Source: Rhizobium sp. TH135
Lineage (GTDB): Bacteria; Pseudomonadota; Alphaproteobacteria; Rhizobiales; Rhizobiaceae
Direction of reading: 5' to 3'
Assembly (NCBI RefSeq): GCF_002855515.1
Contig: NZ_PKRP01000001.1
Location: 682,001 to 746,000 of the forward strand
DNA length: 64,000 nucleotides
Both the position numbers and the translations under genes were made by a program. Shown piece after piece: positions 1 through 7,613 of the stretch (position 1 is its first letter; each line of letters starts with the position of its first letter). The notes beneath the pieces were generated by a model that was not told the DNA's origin, did not search any database, and saw only the letters and a program-made list of their open reading frames with translations.

Positions 1-1346
1 TCCAGAACAGGCATGCCGGCGATCGGCGAGTTCGGGTCTTCCTGGGCGGCCGGGTTGACGATGTCGTTCGAGCCGATCACGATGACGACATCCGTCTCGG
101 GGAAGTCCTCGTTGATCTCGTCCATTTCCAGAACGATATCGTAGGGCACCTTGGCTTCGGCAAGCAGCACGTTCATGTGGCCTGGCAGACGACCGGCGAC
201 CGGATGGATCGCGAAGCGCACCGTCTTGCCGGCAGCACGCAGCTTGCGGGTCAGCTCCGACACCGACTGCTGCGCCTGGGCAACCGCCATGCCGTAGCCT
301 GGAACGATGATGACGCTGTCTGCATCGTTCAGCGCATTGGCAACACCGTCGCCGTCGATCGCGATCTGCTCGCCCACGACTTCCATCTGCGGTCCGGTCG
401 TGCCGCCGAAGCCGCCAAGGATGACCGAGACGAAGCTACGGTTCATCGCCTTGCACATGATGTAGGAGAGGATCGCACCGGACGAACCGACCAGCGCGCC
501 GACGACGATCAGCAGATCGTTCGACAGCGAGAAGCCGATGGCCGCAGCTGCCCAACCGGAATAGCTGTTGAGCATTGAGACGACGACCGGCATGTCGGCA
601 CCGCCGATGCCCATGATCAGATGGTAACCGATGAAGAGCGCCAGAAGCGTCATCAGGATCAGCGTCCAGCTACCGGCGCCGTTGAAATAGAGCACCAGCA
701 GGATCAGCGAGCCGAGGGCAGCACCGGCATTCAGCATATGGCCGCCCGGCAGTTTCTTCGCCTTGCCATCAACCTTGCCCGCCAGCTTGCCATAGGCGAC
801 AACCGAGCCGGTGAAGGTCACCGCGCCGATGAAGACGCCGAGGAAGACCTCGATCTTCAACACGGCGATTTCGGCTCCAGTCTTTTGAGCGATCTTGAGC
901 GCGAAGCCGGCAAAGTCGGCAAACAGGTTCGCCTGACCGGCCTGAGCCGCGCACGCCACGGCGCTTAGCGGATCGCAAGTGTTGAGGCCGGCGTCGGCAA
1001 GCGTGCTGGCGATGCGCCACATCTCGATTTCGGCATTGAAGCCGATGAAGACGGCAGCCAGACCAACCAGCGAATGCATGGCGGCCACAAGCTGTGGCAT
1101 TTCCGTCATCTGCACGCGCTGGGCAACGACCCAGCCGATACCGCCACCGATGGCGATCATGACGACCGAGACGAACCAGTTACCGGCACCAGGGCCGTAA
1201 AGCGTCGCGACCACCGCGAGCCCCATGCCGACGATGCCATACCAGACGGCGCGCTTGGCGCTTTCCTGGCCGGAGAGCCCGCCGAGCGACAGGATGAAGA
1301 GAACGGCGGCGACAACATAGGCCGCTGTGGTGAATCCGTATTCCAT
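1..1346 (-). CDS. pntB: NAD(P) transhydrogenase subunit beta (partial, C-terminus off window)
   Basis: Beta subunit of the proton-translocating transhydrogenase, which uses the proton gradient to drive hydride transfer from NADH to NADP+ at the inner membrane. The 448 visible codons start [17 protein letters not shown] and run through many hydrophobic segments (rough residues 1-260) into the soluble NADP-binding domain, where [11 protein letters not shown] and the segment ending [16 protein letters not shown] are recognisable. About 15-20 C-terminal residues are missing at the left edge (family length about 462). The ATG at 1344-1346 is preceded by a GAGGGGA element. It lies 21 bases downstream of pntA on the same strand, the usual pntAB operon. 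Confidence 0.96.
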   Translation of the reverse strand, partial: MEYGFTTAAYVVAAVLFILSLGGLSGQESAKRAVWYGIVGMGLAVVATLYGPGAGNWFVSVVMIAIGGGIGWVVAQRVQMTEMPQLVAAMHSLVGLAAVFIGFNAEIEMWRIASTLADAGLNTCDPLSAVACAAQAGQANLFADFAGFALKIAQKTGAEIAVLKIEVFLGVFIGAVTFTGSVVAYGKLAGKVDGKAKKLPGGHMLNAGAALGSLILLVLYFNGAGSWTLILMTLLALFIGYHLIMGIGGADMPVVVSMLNSYSGWAAAAIGFSLSNDLLIVVGALVGSSGAILSYIMCKAMNRSFVSVILGGFGGTTGPQMEVVGEQIAIDGDGVANALNDADSVIIVPGYGMAVAQAQQSVSELTRKLRAAGKTVRFAIHPVAGRLPGHMNVLLAEAKVPYDIVLEMDEINEDFPETDVVIVIGSNDIVNPAAQEDPNSPIAGMPVL

Positions 1347-1367
1347 GAGTGTGTCCCCTCCCCTAAC

Positions 1368-2945
1368 TCAAGACTTCTGGAACATGGCGAGCATGCGCCG
1401 TGTCACCATGAAGCCACCGAAGATGTTGATGCCGGCCATCAGGACCGACAGCGCACCGAGGATGATCACCAGGAAGTTGCCTGATCCGATCTGCATCAGG
1501 GCACCCAGAATGATGATCGAGGAGATGGCATTGGTGATCGCCATCAGCGGCGTGTGCAGCGAATGGCTGACATTCCAGATGACCTGGAAGCCGACGAAGC
1601 AGGCGAGCACGAAGACGATGAAATGGCTCATAAAGCTGGCCGGCGCGTAAAGACCGGCGAGCAGGATGAGCGCGCCGCCACCGGCAAGCATGCCCACCTG
1701 GTTGCGGGTCTGGGTCTTGAAGGCGGCGATTTCCTGGGCCCGCTTTTCTTCGGGCGTCAGCTCCTTCACCTTTTCCTTCGGCTTGGCAGCAGCGATCGCC
1801 TGGATCTTCGGCGGCGGTGGGGGATAAGTAATCTCGCCGTCCTTGGTGACGGTGGCACCCCGGATGACATCGTCTTCCATATTGTGCACGACCACGCCAT
1901 CCTTGGCCGGCGTCAGGTCCGTCATCATGTGGCGGATGTTGGTCGAATAGAGCGTCGACGACTGCGCGGCCATGCGGCTCGGGAAGTCGGTATAGCCGAC
2001 GATGGTGACGCCGTTCTCGGAGACGATCTTCTGGTCCGCGACGGTCAGGTCGCAGTTGCCGCCACGCTCGGCAGCGAGGTCGACGACAACGGAACCGGGC
2101 TTCATCGCGGCCACCATGTCGGCAAGCCATAGCTTCGGCGCATCCCGGCCCGGGATCAGCGCCGTGGTGATGACGATGTCGATCTCCGGTGCCAGTTCGC
2201 GGAACTTGGCGAGCTGCTTTTCGCGGAATTCCGGCGACGACGGGGCAGCATAGCCGCCGGTTGCCGCACCATCCTGCGTCGCTTCAAATTCGAGATAGAC
2301 GAACTGCGCGCCCATGCTCTCGATCTGCTCGGCCACCTCAGGACGAACGTCGAAGGCGTAGGTGATTGCGCCGAGCGAGGTAGCCGTCCCGATAGCGGCG
2401 AGACCGGCAACGCCAGCACCGATGACCAGTACCTTGGCCGGCGGCACCTTGCCGGCAGCCGTCACCTGACCGGTGAAGAATCGACCGAAATTGTTGCCGG
2501 CCTCGATCACGGCGCGATAGCCGGCGATGTTGGCCATCGACGACAGCGCATCCATCTTCTGGGCGCGCGAAATGCGCGGCACCATATCCATGGCAACGAC
2601 GGTCGCGCCCTTGGCCTTGGCCTGCTCCAATAGGGCCGAGTTCTGGGCCGGATAGAAGAAGGAGATCAGCGTCTTGCCGGGGCCGAGACGATCGACTTCG
2701 GATGTCTCCGGCGGCCGCACCTTGGCAATGATGTCGGCCGTCTCGAAGAGCGCGGCAGCCGTCTCGACGACGGTCACGCCAGCGGCGCGATAGGCGTCGT
2801 CCGACAAGCCTGCGGCCTTGCCCGCGCCGCTTTCGATGACACACTCATAGCCGAGTTTCTGCAGTTGCGCGGCGCTGTCCGGCGTCATCGCAACGCGGGC
2901 CTCGCCGGCGTAAATCTCCCTTGGCGATCCGATCTTCAATCCCAT
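1368..2945 (-). CDS. pntA: NAD(P) transhydrogenase subunit alpha, single-chain form
   Basis: Alpha subunit of the membrane transhydrogenase. Residues 1 to about 375 form the alanine-dehydrogenase/PNT NAD-binding domain (start [20 protein letters not shown]; nucleotide-binding [17 protein letters not shown]). After a Pro-rich linker ([12 protein letters not shown]) and a charged segment come about four membrane helices (residues 415-520). Many rhizobia split this subunit into pntAa and pntAb; here it is one 525-residue chain like E. coli PntA (510). An ATG nine codons further upstream is open, but the ATG at 2943-2945 matches the family N-terminus and has GGAG 9 bases upstream. Confidence 0.95.
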   Translation of the reverse strand: MGLKIGSPREIYAGEARVAMTPDSAAQLQKLGYECVIESGAGKAAGLSDDAYRAAGVTVVETAAALFETADIIAKVRPPETSEVDRLGPGKTLISFFYPAQNSALLEQAKAKGATVVAMDMVPRISRAQKMDALSSMANIAGYRAVIEAGNNFGRFFTGQVTAAGKVPPAKVLVIGAGVAGLAAIGTATSLGAITYAFDVRPEVAEQIESMGAQFVYLEFEATQDGAATGGYAAPSSPEFREKQLAKFRELAPEIDIVITTALIPGRDAPKLWLADMVAAMKPGSVVVDLAAERGGNCDLTVADQKIVSENGVTIVGYTDFPSRMAAQSSTLYSTNIRHMMTDLTPAKDGVVVHNMEDDVIRGATVTKDGEITYPPPPPKIQAIAAAKPKEKVKELTPEEKRAQEIAAFKTQTRNQVGMLAGGGALILLAGLYAPASFMSHFIVFVLACFVGFQVIWNVSHSLHTPLMAITNAISSIIILGALMQIGSGNFLVIILGALSVLMAGINIFGGFMVTRRMLAMFQKS

Positions 2946-3142
2946 CTCCCTAACTCCGTTCGAACGGGGCAAACCTCAGTCCCTCGCCTAAAGTCGAAGG
3001 ACACTCCAATGGCGGACACGAGCAGAAGCGAGGTCGCCTGTCTAGTCCAGCTTTCAGGACAAGTGACGGTTTTAGGCAATGGCGCGTCGGCTTAAACCGA
3101 TTTTTGTTGCACCGCACAAAACAAGACCTTTGTCCCCGGGAG

Positions 3143-3167
3143 GGAACAATTGCGGCAAGTCACTGTT
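3143..3167 (+). promoter_or_regulatory. EcfG-type (GSR) promoter, -10 variant TGTT
   Basis: GGAAC at 3143-3147, 16 bases, then TGTT at 3164-3167. The consensus of alphaproteobacterial EcfG sigma factors is GGAAC-N16/17-CGTT, so this is one base off in the -10. The ATG of the DUF1328 gene follows 30 bases after the -10, the same geometry as the exact promoter of the second DUF1328 gene at 5596-5620. Confidence 0.6.
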
Positions 3168-3197
3168 TCCCCATGGAACATTGCAAGGGAGACACGC

Positions 3198-3362
3198 ATG
3201 CTACAATGGATCCTCATCCTTCTTCTCATCGCCGCCGTGGCGAGCCTTCTCGGTTTTCGCGGCGTGGCCGGCGCCTCTGCCGGCATCGCCAAGATCCTGA
3301 TCTTCATCGTCCTGATCGTCATGATCATTGCGCTCTTCACAGGCGTCCTGATCGTCGCCTGA
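3198..3362 (+). CDS. DUF1328 family small membrane protein (copy A)
   Basis: A 54-residue protein, MLQWILILLLIAAVASLLGF at the N-terminus, with two hydrophobic segments (about 3-20 and 30-50) around the conserved [14 protein letters not shown] motif of the DUF1328/YtjA family. Function unknown; family members are inner-membrane proteins often induced under stress. The ATG at 3198 has AAGGGAG 7-8 bases upstream; a longer frame starting at 3150 is rejected because the extra residues are not family-like. It has a GSR-like promoter upstream and an intrinsic terminator downstream, so it is a single-gene unit. A paralogue lies at 5650-5814. Confidence 0.9.
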   Translation: MLQWILILLLIAAVASLLGFRGVAGASAGIAKILIFIVLIVMIIALFTGVLIVA

Positions 3363-3384
3363 CATCCGCGAGACCAGACGAAAA

Positions 3385-3421
3385 AGCCCGCCGCGAAGTG
3401 TTCACGGCGGGCTATTCTTTT
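3385..3421 (+). terminator. Intrinsic terminator after DUF1328 copy A
   Basis: Nine-base arms AGCCCGCCG (3385-3393) and CGGCGGGCT (3405-3413) around an 11-base loop, followed by ATTCTTTT. It separates the DUF1328 gene from the convergent Crp/Fnr gene and, with the A-run before it, could serve both strands. Confidence 0.85.
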
Positions 3422-3451
3422 GTCTGGCAGCCCCTAGCCGGGCGGCAAATG

Positions 3452-4207
3452 CTAGATAAATGGCCGGATCCGCGGCTCTCCGGGAGTCCAGCCGGCGATG
3501 TCCTCAAGCCCGCGCGCATCGAGGATCTCGCACCCGCGGTCACGCCACAGGATCAGGCCTCGATCGGAGAGCTTCTTCAGGGTCTTGTTCGTGTGCACGA
3601 TCGAGAGGCCCAGCGTATCGGCAAGGTGCGTCTGCGTGATCGGCACATGCCGCTGCCTCTCGTCCACAACGCCGGCCACGCGCCCACGCTCGAAGAGGAA
3701 AGCCAATAGATAGGAAGCACGCTCCAGCGCCGAACGTCGGCCGACACTCAGCAGGTGTTCATCAAGGATCGTCTCTTCCCGCGCGGCGAGCCAGGTCAGA
3801 TCGAAGCCGAGGCCGGGATGGCGCTCGAAGAGAGAAAACAGCCGGCTACGTTCGAAGACGCAAAGCGTCATCGGCGTCAGGGCTTCGACCGAATGCTGCA
3901 TTTCCGCCATCACGGCGCCCTGCAGCCCGATCATGTCTCCTGGCACCACATAGTTGAGGATCTGCCTGCGACCGTCTTCGAGGATCTTGTAGCGGAAGCC
4001 CCAGCCACCAAGAACGGTGTAGAGATGAGCGCTCTGCGCACCCTCCACCAACACTGTCGTGCCGGGATCGGCCTGCAACTCGCCCCGCTTGAAGTTGGAG
4101 ACGAACTCCAACTCTGCTTCCGTGAAGGGCCGAAACTGCTTCATCCGCCGAAGCGGACATTCGTAGCAACTGACGCGAACTGGATTGTGGCGCGGCTCCG
4201 GTGCCAT
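3452..4207 (-). CDS. Crp/Fnr family transcriptional regulator
   Basis: A 251-residue Crp/Fnr protein. The cyclic-nucleotide-binding-like beta-barrel covers about residues 25-140 (FRPFTEAELEFVSNFKRGEL, GDMIGLQGAVM), followed by the dimer helix and a C-terminal winged helix (ITQTHLADTLGLSIVHTNKT is the recognition region). Two cysteines near the N-terminus (CYEC) are present, but the further conserved cysteines of a 4Fe-4S FNR are not, so oxygen sensing through a cluster is not supported. The start at 4205-4207 is chosen because GAGGTGAT precedes it; ATGs 8 and 16 codons upstream are also open. Ligand and targets are unknown. Confidence 0.88.
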   Translation of the reverse strand: MAPEPRHNPVRVSCYECPLRRMKQFRPFTEAELEFVSNFKRGELQADPGTTVLVEGAQSAHLYTVLGGWGFRYKILEDGRRQILNYVVPGDMIGLQGAVMAEMQHSVEALTPMTLCVFERSRLFSLFERHPGLGFDLTWLAAREETILDEHLLSVGRRSALERASYLLAFLFERGRVAGVVDERQRHVPITQTHLADTLGLSIVHTNKTLKKLSDRGLILWRDRGCEILDARGLEDIAGWTPGEPRIRPFI

Positions 4208-4233
4208 GCGATCACCTCGTTTGGCTGCCATCA

Positions 4234-4250
4234 TGTTCCCGCGTGGAACA
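4234..4250. promoter_or_regulatory. Inverted repeat TGTTCC-N5-GGAACA between crp/fnr and receiver gene
   Basis: Perfect 6-base arms separated by CGCGT, in the divergent gap between the Crp/Fnr gene and the receiver gene. It could be an operator, or the right arm (GGAAC at 4245-4249) could be an EcfG -35, but the 16-base-spaced -10 is only TGTC. No function can be assigned. Confidence 0.4.
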
Positions 4251-4330
4251 ACCATGGCATCGACATGTCTTATTTAAATGACGGCCATCTGGGGTGGACC
4301 CATAAAGCGCGCCTGACAGAAGGAAGTCCC

Positions 4331-4726
4331 ATGAACACATCGCCGCCGCGCGTCCTCATCGCTGAAAACCAATATTTGATCGCGATGGAGGTGGAGCGGA
4401 TCCTGCAGGAGAGCCTGGTTTGCGATGTAAAAATCACGCCAGTTTCCGGGCTTGCGAACGAACTCTCTGCCGGAGAGTTCGATATCGTCATCATCGACGC
4501 TGCGTCTTCCGAACCACTCAATGTGGAGCGGGCGACACTTGTGCTGTCGGCCGGTGCCCTGCCGGTCTTCCTGTCGTCCTATGATCATTTCCCCGATGCC
4601 GGCACGATCGTTTCGTCCTACCCCATCCTATCGAAACCGCCGCAGGCAGACGAGCTGGCCGCGGCGGTCATCGACGCAATGCGTCGCAAGTGGTTAAACA
4701 GCGAAGGCCTTCTTGATGACCGCTGA
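4331..4726 (+). CDS. Stand-alone response-regulator receiver domain protein
   Basis: A 131-residue protein consisting only of a receiver fold: VLIAENQYLIAMEVERIL at the N-terminus (acidic residue of the Mg site), DIVIIDAAS with the likely phospho-acceptor Asp at about residue 58, PVFLSS for the Ser/Thr switch, and LSKPPQADEL for the conserved Lys. There is no output domain. The ATG at 4331 is preceded by AAGGAAG. Its 3' end overlaps the 3' end of the convergent ecfG by 33 bases. Lone receivers near PhyR/NepR modules often modulate phosphotransfer, so a role in the stress circuit is plausible but inferred from position only. Confidence 0.8.
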   Translation: MNTSPPRVLIAENQYLIAMEVERILQESLVCDVKITPVSGLANELSAGEFDIVIIDAASSEPLNVERATLVLSAGALPVFLSSYDHFPDAGTIVSSYPILSKPPQADELAAAVIDAMRRKWLNSEGLLDDR

Positions 4727-5260
4727 GCTGTGCGCGTCCGGGCCGTAGTCACCTTCGCCACTTACACCGAGGATTTCCTGCAGCTTGTTGCGCGCGCGGT
4801 TGATGCGGCTCTTAATCGTGCCCACAGCGCAGCCGCAGATCTCGGCAGCCTCTTCATAGGCAAAGCCCGACGCGCCAACGAGAATGATCGCTTCGCGCTG
4901 GTCACTCGGCAACTGGTCGAGTGCGCGCTTGAAATCCTGCAGGTCAAGTGAACCATATTGCTGCGGATGCGTTGACAACTGCGACGTGAAGATGCCGTCC
5001 GTATCGGACACTTCACGGCCGCGTTTGCGCATCTGCGAATAGAACTCGTTACGCAGGATGGTGAAAAGCCAGGCCTTCATATTGGTGCCGGGTTCGAAAT
5101 GATCCTGCTTGGCCCAAGCCTTCATGATCGTGTCCTGAACCAGATCGTCCGCTACATGGTGGCGACCTGTGAGCGACACGGCAAAGGCGCGCAGGTTTGG
5201 GAGCGCGGCCAGAAGATCGCGCTTGAATGCTCCGTCGATCGACTTGTCGGCAACGGTCAT
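4694..5260 (-). CDS. ecfG: General stress response sigma factor, EcfG (RpoE2) type
   Basis: A 188-residue ECF sigma factor that directs RNA polymerase to GGAAC-N16/17-CGTT promoters under stress and starvation. Region 2 covers about residues 20-85 (HHVADDLVQDTIMKAWA; WLFTILRNEFYSQMRKRGRE), region 4 about 108-165 (LDQLPSDQREAIILVG, then the helix-turn-helix CAVGTIKSRINRARNKLQEI). Its start overlaps the nepR stop by four bases (ATGA), so the two are translationally coupled, as in most alphaproteobacteria. An exact EcfG promoter upstream of nepR indicates autoregulation. Confidence 0.95.
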   Translation of the reverse strand: MTVADKSIDGAFKRDLLAALPNLRAFAVSLTGRHHVADDLVQDTIMKAWAKQDHFEPGTNMKAWLFTILRNEFYSQMRKRGREVSDTDGIFTSQLSTHPQQYGSLDLQDFKRALDQLPSDQREAIILVGASGFAYEEAAEICGCAVGTIKSRINRARNKLQEILGVSGEGDYGPDAHSSAVIKKAFAV

Positions 5261-5466
5261 CGAGCAGTGTCCTTCATGCGAGTGTCATCGCCGGCCTGGC
5301 GCTCTGCCATATCCAGCCGTTCGAGAAGCTGGAGAAACCGTTCCGGTATCCCCTCTTCCTGCACCGACTGATAATATTCCCGCAGTTGCGCCGAGACGCC
5401 AGGATGAAAGGCGCCCGTTCCAGGCAGCCCGTTCGAAACCGGCGCTTTCTTTGAATGTTCTGTCAT
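5257..5466 (-). CDS. nepR: NepR-type anti-sigma factor (copy 1, coupled to ecfG)
   Basis: A 69-residue anti-sigma factor that sequesters EcfG and is released when phosphorylated PhyR binds it. The NepR core is clear: VSAQLREYYQSVQEEGIPER then FLQLLERLDMAE (helices 1 and 2). The ATG at 5464-5466 is used; the open frame continues 43 codons upstream but that part lacks family similarity and would overlap the promoter. Four-base overlap with ecfG. A second NepR lies at 9640-9831. Confidence 0.92.
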   Translation of the reverse strand: MTEHSKKAPVSNGLPGTGAFHPGVSAQLREYYQSVQEEGIPERFLQLLERLDMAERQAGDDTRMKDTAR

Positions 5467-5500
5467 TGGGTCCAACGGGTTTGAAAGAGTGTCGCCTGAC

Positions 5501-5525
5501 AACGCCGCAATCCCGATAAGGTTCC
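5501..5525 (-). promoter_or_regulatory. EcfG-type promoter of nepR-ecfG
   Basis: On the minus strand GGAAC (5525-5521), 16 bases, CGTT (5504-5501): an exact match to the GSR consensus, 34 bases from the nepR start. Positive autoregulation of the sigma factor is the expected reading. Confidence 0.88.
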
Positions 5526-5595
5526 ACGCGCCAGAGCATTTTTTAGCTTGCTTTTCGACGGCTGTCGAAGGTGCTCTCGAAGCCGTGATCGGCAT

Positions 5596-5620
5596 GGAAC
5601 AAAGTCACGAAATCGACGTT
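5596..5620 (+). promoter_or_regulatory. EcfG-type promoter of DUF1328 copy B
   Basis: GGAAC (5596-5600), 16 bases, CGTT (5617-5620), exact consensus, with the ATG of the DUF1328 gene 30 bases after the -10. Back-to-back with the nepR promoter at 5501-5525. Confidence 0.88.
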
Positions 5621-5649
5621 TTCCAGCCATCGAAACTCGGAGAACCAAC

Positions 5650-5814
5650 ATGCTTTATTACGCTCTCGTCTTCCTCGTCGTCGCCCTGATCGCTGGCGTT
5701 CTCGGCTTCGGCGGCATCGCTGGCGCCTCTGCCGGCATTGCCAAGATCCTGTTCGCAATCTTCATCATTCTCTTCATCATCTCCCTCGCGATGCGTCTGT
5801 TCCGTCGGGCGTAA
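5650..5814 (+). CDS. DUF1328 family small membrane protein (copy B)
   Basis: A 54-residue two-helix membrane protein ([20 protein letters not shown], then the [13 protein letters not shown] family motif), a paralogue of the gene at 3198-3362 and of identical length. The ATG at 5650 fits the family; a longer open frame from 5548 would run through the promoter. It is divergent from nepR-ecfG and carries its own exact GSR promoter and terminator. Function unknown; the context makes it a stress-regulon member. Confidence 0.9.
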   Translation: MLYYALVFLVVALIAGVLGFGGIAGASAGIAKILFAIFIILFIISLAMRLFRRA

Positions 5815-5840
5815 CGGGAGACCGGAAGCGGATACAAAAA

Positions 5841-5870
5841 AGGCTGCGCTGAGAGGCGCAGCCTTTTTTC
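5841..5870. terminator. Bidirectional intrinsic terminator
   Basis: AGGCTGCGC (5841-5849) and GCGCAGCCT (5856-5864) around a 6-base loop, flanked by A and T runs on both sides. It separates DUF1328 copy B from the convergent small membrane protein gene. Confidence 0.9.
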
Positions 5871-5896
5871 GTTTGGAATAGTCGGACAAAGAAATG

Positions 5897-6088
5897 TCAG
5901 AGAATGATCCAGACCATGACCGCGATCAGCAGGCCCAGCATGATCAAGAGAGTGGTGACCGTGAAGGAACCATAGCGTGGAGGGACCTGCGATTCGAGAT
6001 CCTGATCGAGGCCAGCTTCTTGTGCCACATGCCGGTTCTGCGCATCGATTTCGGAAGACGGTTGGCGGTCGTGAGTGGACGGGCTCAT
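5897..6088 (-). CDS. Small single-pass membrane protein, unknown function
   Basis: A 63-residue protein with a hydrophilic N-terminal part (1-38) and one strong C-terminal hydrophobic helix (TVTTLLIMLGLLIAVMVWII). I do not recognise a family. The ATG overlaps the stop of the upstream lipoprotein-like gene by four bases, so the two are one unit behind the GSR promoter at 6448-6472. The translational coupling and promoter make it a real gene despite its size. Confidence 0.7.
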   Translation of the reverse strand: MSPSTHDRQPSSEIDAQNRHVAQEAGLDQDLESQVPPRYGSFTVTTLLIMLGLLIAVMVWIIL

Positions 6089-6420
6089 TCGACTGCTCCG
6101 TAGCGATCAGCAGGGACCGGTGCGATCAGCGCCTGCGCCTCAGCCGGACCGGCAGTGACGACCGGGGCGTCGAGAGCAGCAAGCTTGCCGGGGTCGATCG
6201 TCTGGCGAATATCACGACCTGCAACCAAATCCGCACTGACGGGGAAGCAATCACCATAAATGATGTCCGCCATCGCCCGGGCGCGACGCAGTTCTTCCGG
6301 CAAAGCCTGATAGCAAGCCTGATCCGTTTCGTAAGAAATCACGGCGACCGGATCCTGAAGACAGGTGGTGTCTTGGGGATGGCAGGCCACGATGACCAAT
6401 AAGGCAGCCATACTGTTCAT
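6085..6420 (-). CDS. Small putative lipoprotein, unknown function
   Basis: A 111-residue protein whose N-terminus, MNSMAALLVIVAC, reads as a very short signal with a lipobox (IVAC; lipidated Cys at 13). Further cysteines at about residues 20, 36 and 58 could form disulfides in the periplasm. No family recognised. It is the first gene of a two-gene unit with the membrane protein at 5897-6088 and lies 28 bases from an exact GSR promoter. An envelope stress role is inferred from the promoter only. Confidence 0.65.
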   Translation of the reverse strand: MNSMAALLVIVACHPQDTTCLQDPVAVISYETDQACYQALPEELRRARAMADIIYGDCFPVSADLVAGRDIRQTIDPGKLAALDAPVVTAGPAEAQALIAPVPADRYGAVE

Positions 6421-6447
6421 GATCAGTCTCCGTGTTACTGGAAGGTT

Positions 6448-6472
6448 AACGCGGAGACTTGATCGATGTTCC
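6448..6472 (-). promoter_or_regulatory. EcfG-type promoter of the lipoprotein/membrane pair
   Basis: Minus strand GGAAC (6472-6468), 16 bases, CGTT (6451-6448), exact consensus. The ATG of the putative lipoprotein is 28 bases downstream of the -10. Confidence 0.87.
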
Positions 6473-6505
6473 GGGAATTCGGCGCCTGCTAGGCGGAGCG
6501 CAAGA

Positions 6506-7570
6506 TCAGGAGCGTATCAGCTCATGAATATAGTGAAGTTTGGCAATGACGGGCTCTGACAGGACGAAGGGGTAAAGGTCCTGCTGCCCCATGCTGCGGT
6601 TAATGCTGTTGATGGCAAGCGTCAGCGGAACCCAGGCACGGATAAGCGCCCCTGCGCTGCCGGCAGTGTAACTGTCGAAGGTCCGCTTCAACTCGATCGC
6701 AGGCACATCGGCCTCGACATCAGGGCTCGTTCTGAGGCCGAAGGCATCGGCAGTATCAAGCGCATCCACCATATGGAAGTAATGCGCAAACGTTTCTGCG
6801 AAGTCTTCCCAAGGGTGACTGGCGGCATAGGCGGAAATGAAAGTATTCTCCCAGCCGGGAACAGGACCTTCGGCGTAATGCCGCTTGAGAGCTTCGGAAT
6901 AGTCAATCCGCTCGTCACCGAAGACGGCACGGAATTCCTCGAAAGCACCTCGGTCACGTACCAGGACGTTCCAGTAATAATGGGCAACCTCGTGGCGGAA
7001 ATGGCCAAGCAAAGTGCGGAAGGGCTCGCCCAGCGCCACACGACGGGCCTCCCGCTCTGCGTCGGAGCCCTCGGCGATGTTGAGCGTGATCAGGCCCTCG
7101 GCATGGCCGGTCAGCACCGGTGCCTCCCCATCGGGAGCAGCTGGGTCGTCAGCCAGAAATTCAAAACCAAGCCCCCGTTCCGGATCTGCAGTGCGGCTGA
7201 CGAGCGGCAGACGGAACCTCAGCAGCGAATAGAAAAGGCCGCGCTTGGCAAGCTCGATCCGCTGCCAGTTGTGCAGGTTTTCCGGCACGGAGAGATCGGG
7301 GATAGTTACATTATGCCGGCACGCAACACAGAAGCCGCTGTCGTCGCCATCATCGGCAAGCCAGTTGCAGCCGCCCATTGCCGCGTTGGCACACGGGTTG
7401 ACCGGGACCGGTTCCGTCTGGCCATGATCGAGAATATGGGTGCCCGAAGCATCGAGCGCGACCATGTCGAGGCTGGTTGCCCGGAACGCCAGCCGCGCGC
7501 CGCAAGTGACGCAGCCGTCGTTTTCGAAATGCACGACATTCGTACAGTTGCTGCAACTGAACAGGCGCAT
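6506..7570 (-). CDS. Zinc-ribbon putative zinc-binding metallopeptidase
   Basis: A 354-residue protein. The N-terminal 90 residues form a double zinc-ribbon (CSNC at 6-9, CVTC at 20-23, then C-x-C pairs around 59-68 and CVAC at about 81-84). The rest matches the family of putative zinc metallopeptidases with an HExxH site: RHEVAHYYW, with HPWEDFAETFAHYFH downstream supplying a likely third ligand. No signal peptide, so cytoplasmic. It follows the HWE kinase by 43 bases on the same strand, suggesting cotranscription with phyR and the kinase. Substrate unknown. Confidence 0.85.
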   Translation of the reverse strand: MRLFSCSNCTNVVHFENDGCVTCGARLAFRATSLDMVALDASGTHILDHGQTEPVPVNPCANAAMGGCNWLADDGDDSGFCVACRHNVTIPDLSVPENLHNWQRIELAKRGLFYSLLRFRLPLVSRTADPERGLGFEFLADDPAAPDGEAPVLTGHAEGLITLNIAEGSDAEREARRVALGEPFRTLLGHFRHEVAHYYWNVLVRDRGAFEEFRAVFGDERIDYSEALKRHYAEGPVPGWENTFISAYAASHPWEDFAETFAHYFHMVDALDTADAFGLRTSPDVEADVPAIELKRTFDSYTAGSAGALIRAWVPLTLAINSINRSMGQQDLYPFVLSEPVIAKLHYIHELIRS

Positions 7571-7613
7571 GATCTCGTCTTTCTATGGGGGCGACACCGG
7601 AGTGTCGGAGGGG

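Noticed and set aside
3755..4330. Upstream extension of the receiver frame through the Crp/Fnr gene
   Set aside because: The extension is antisense to a clear Crp/Fnr protein; the receiver fold begins at 4331 after a ribosome site.
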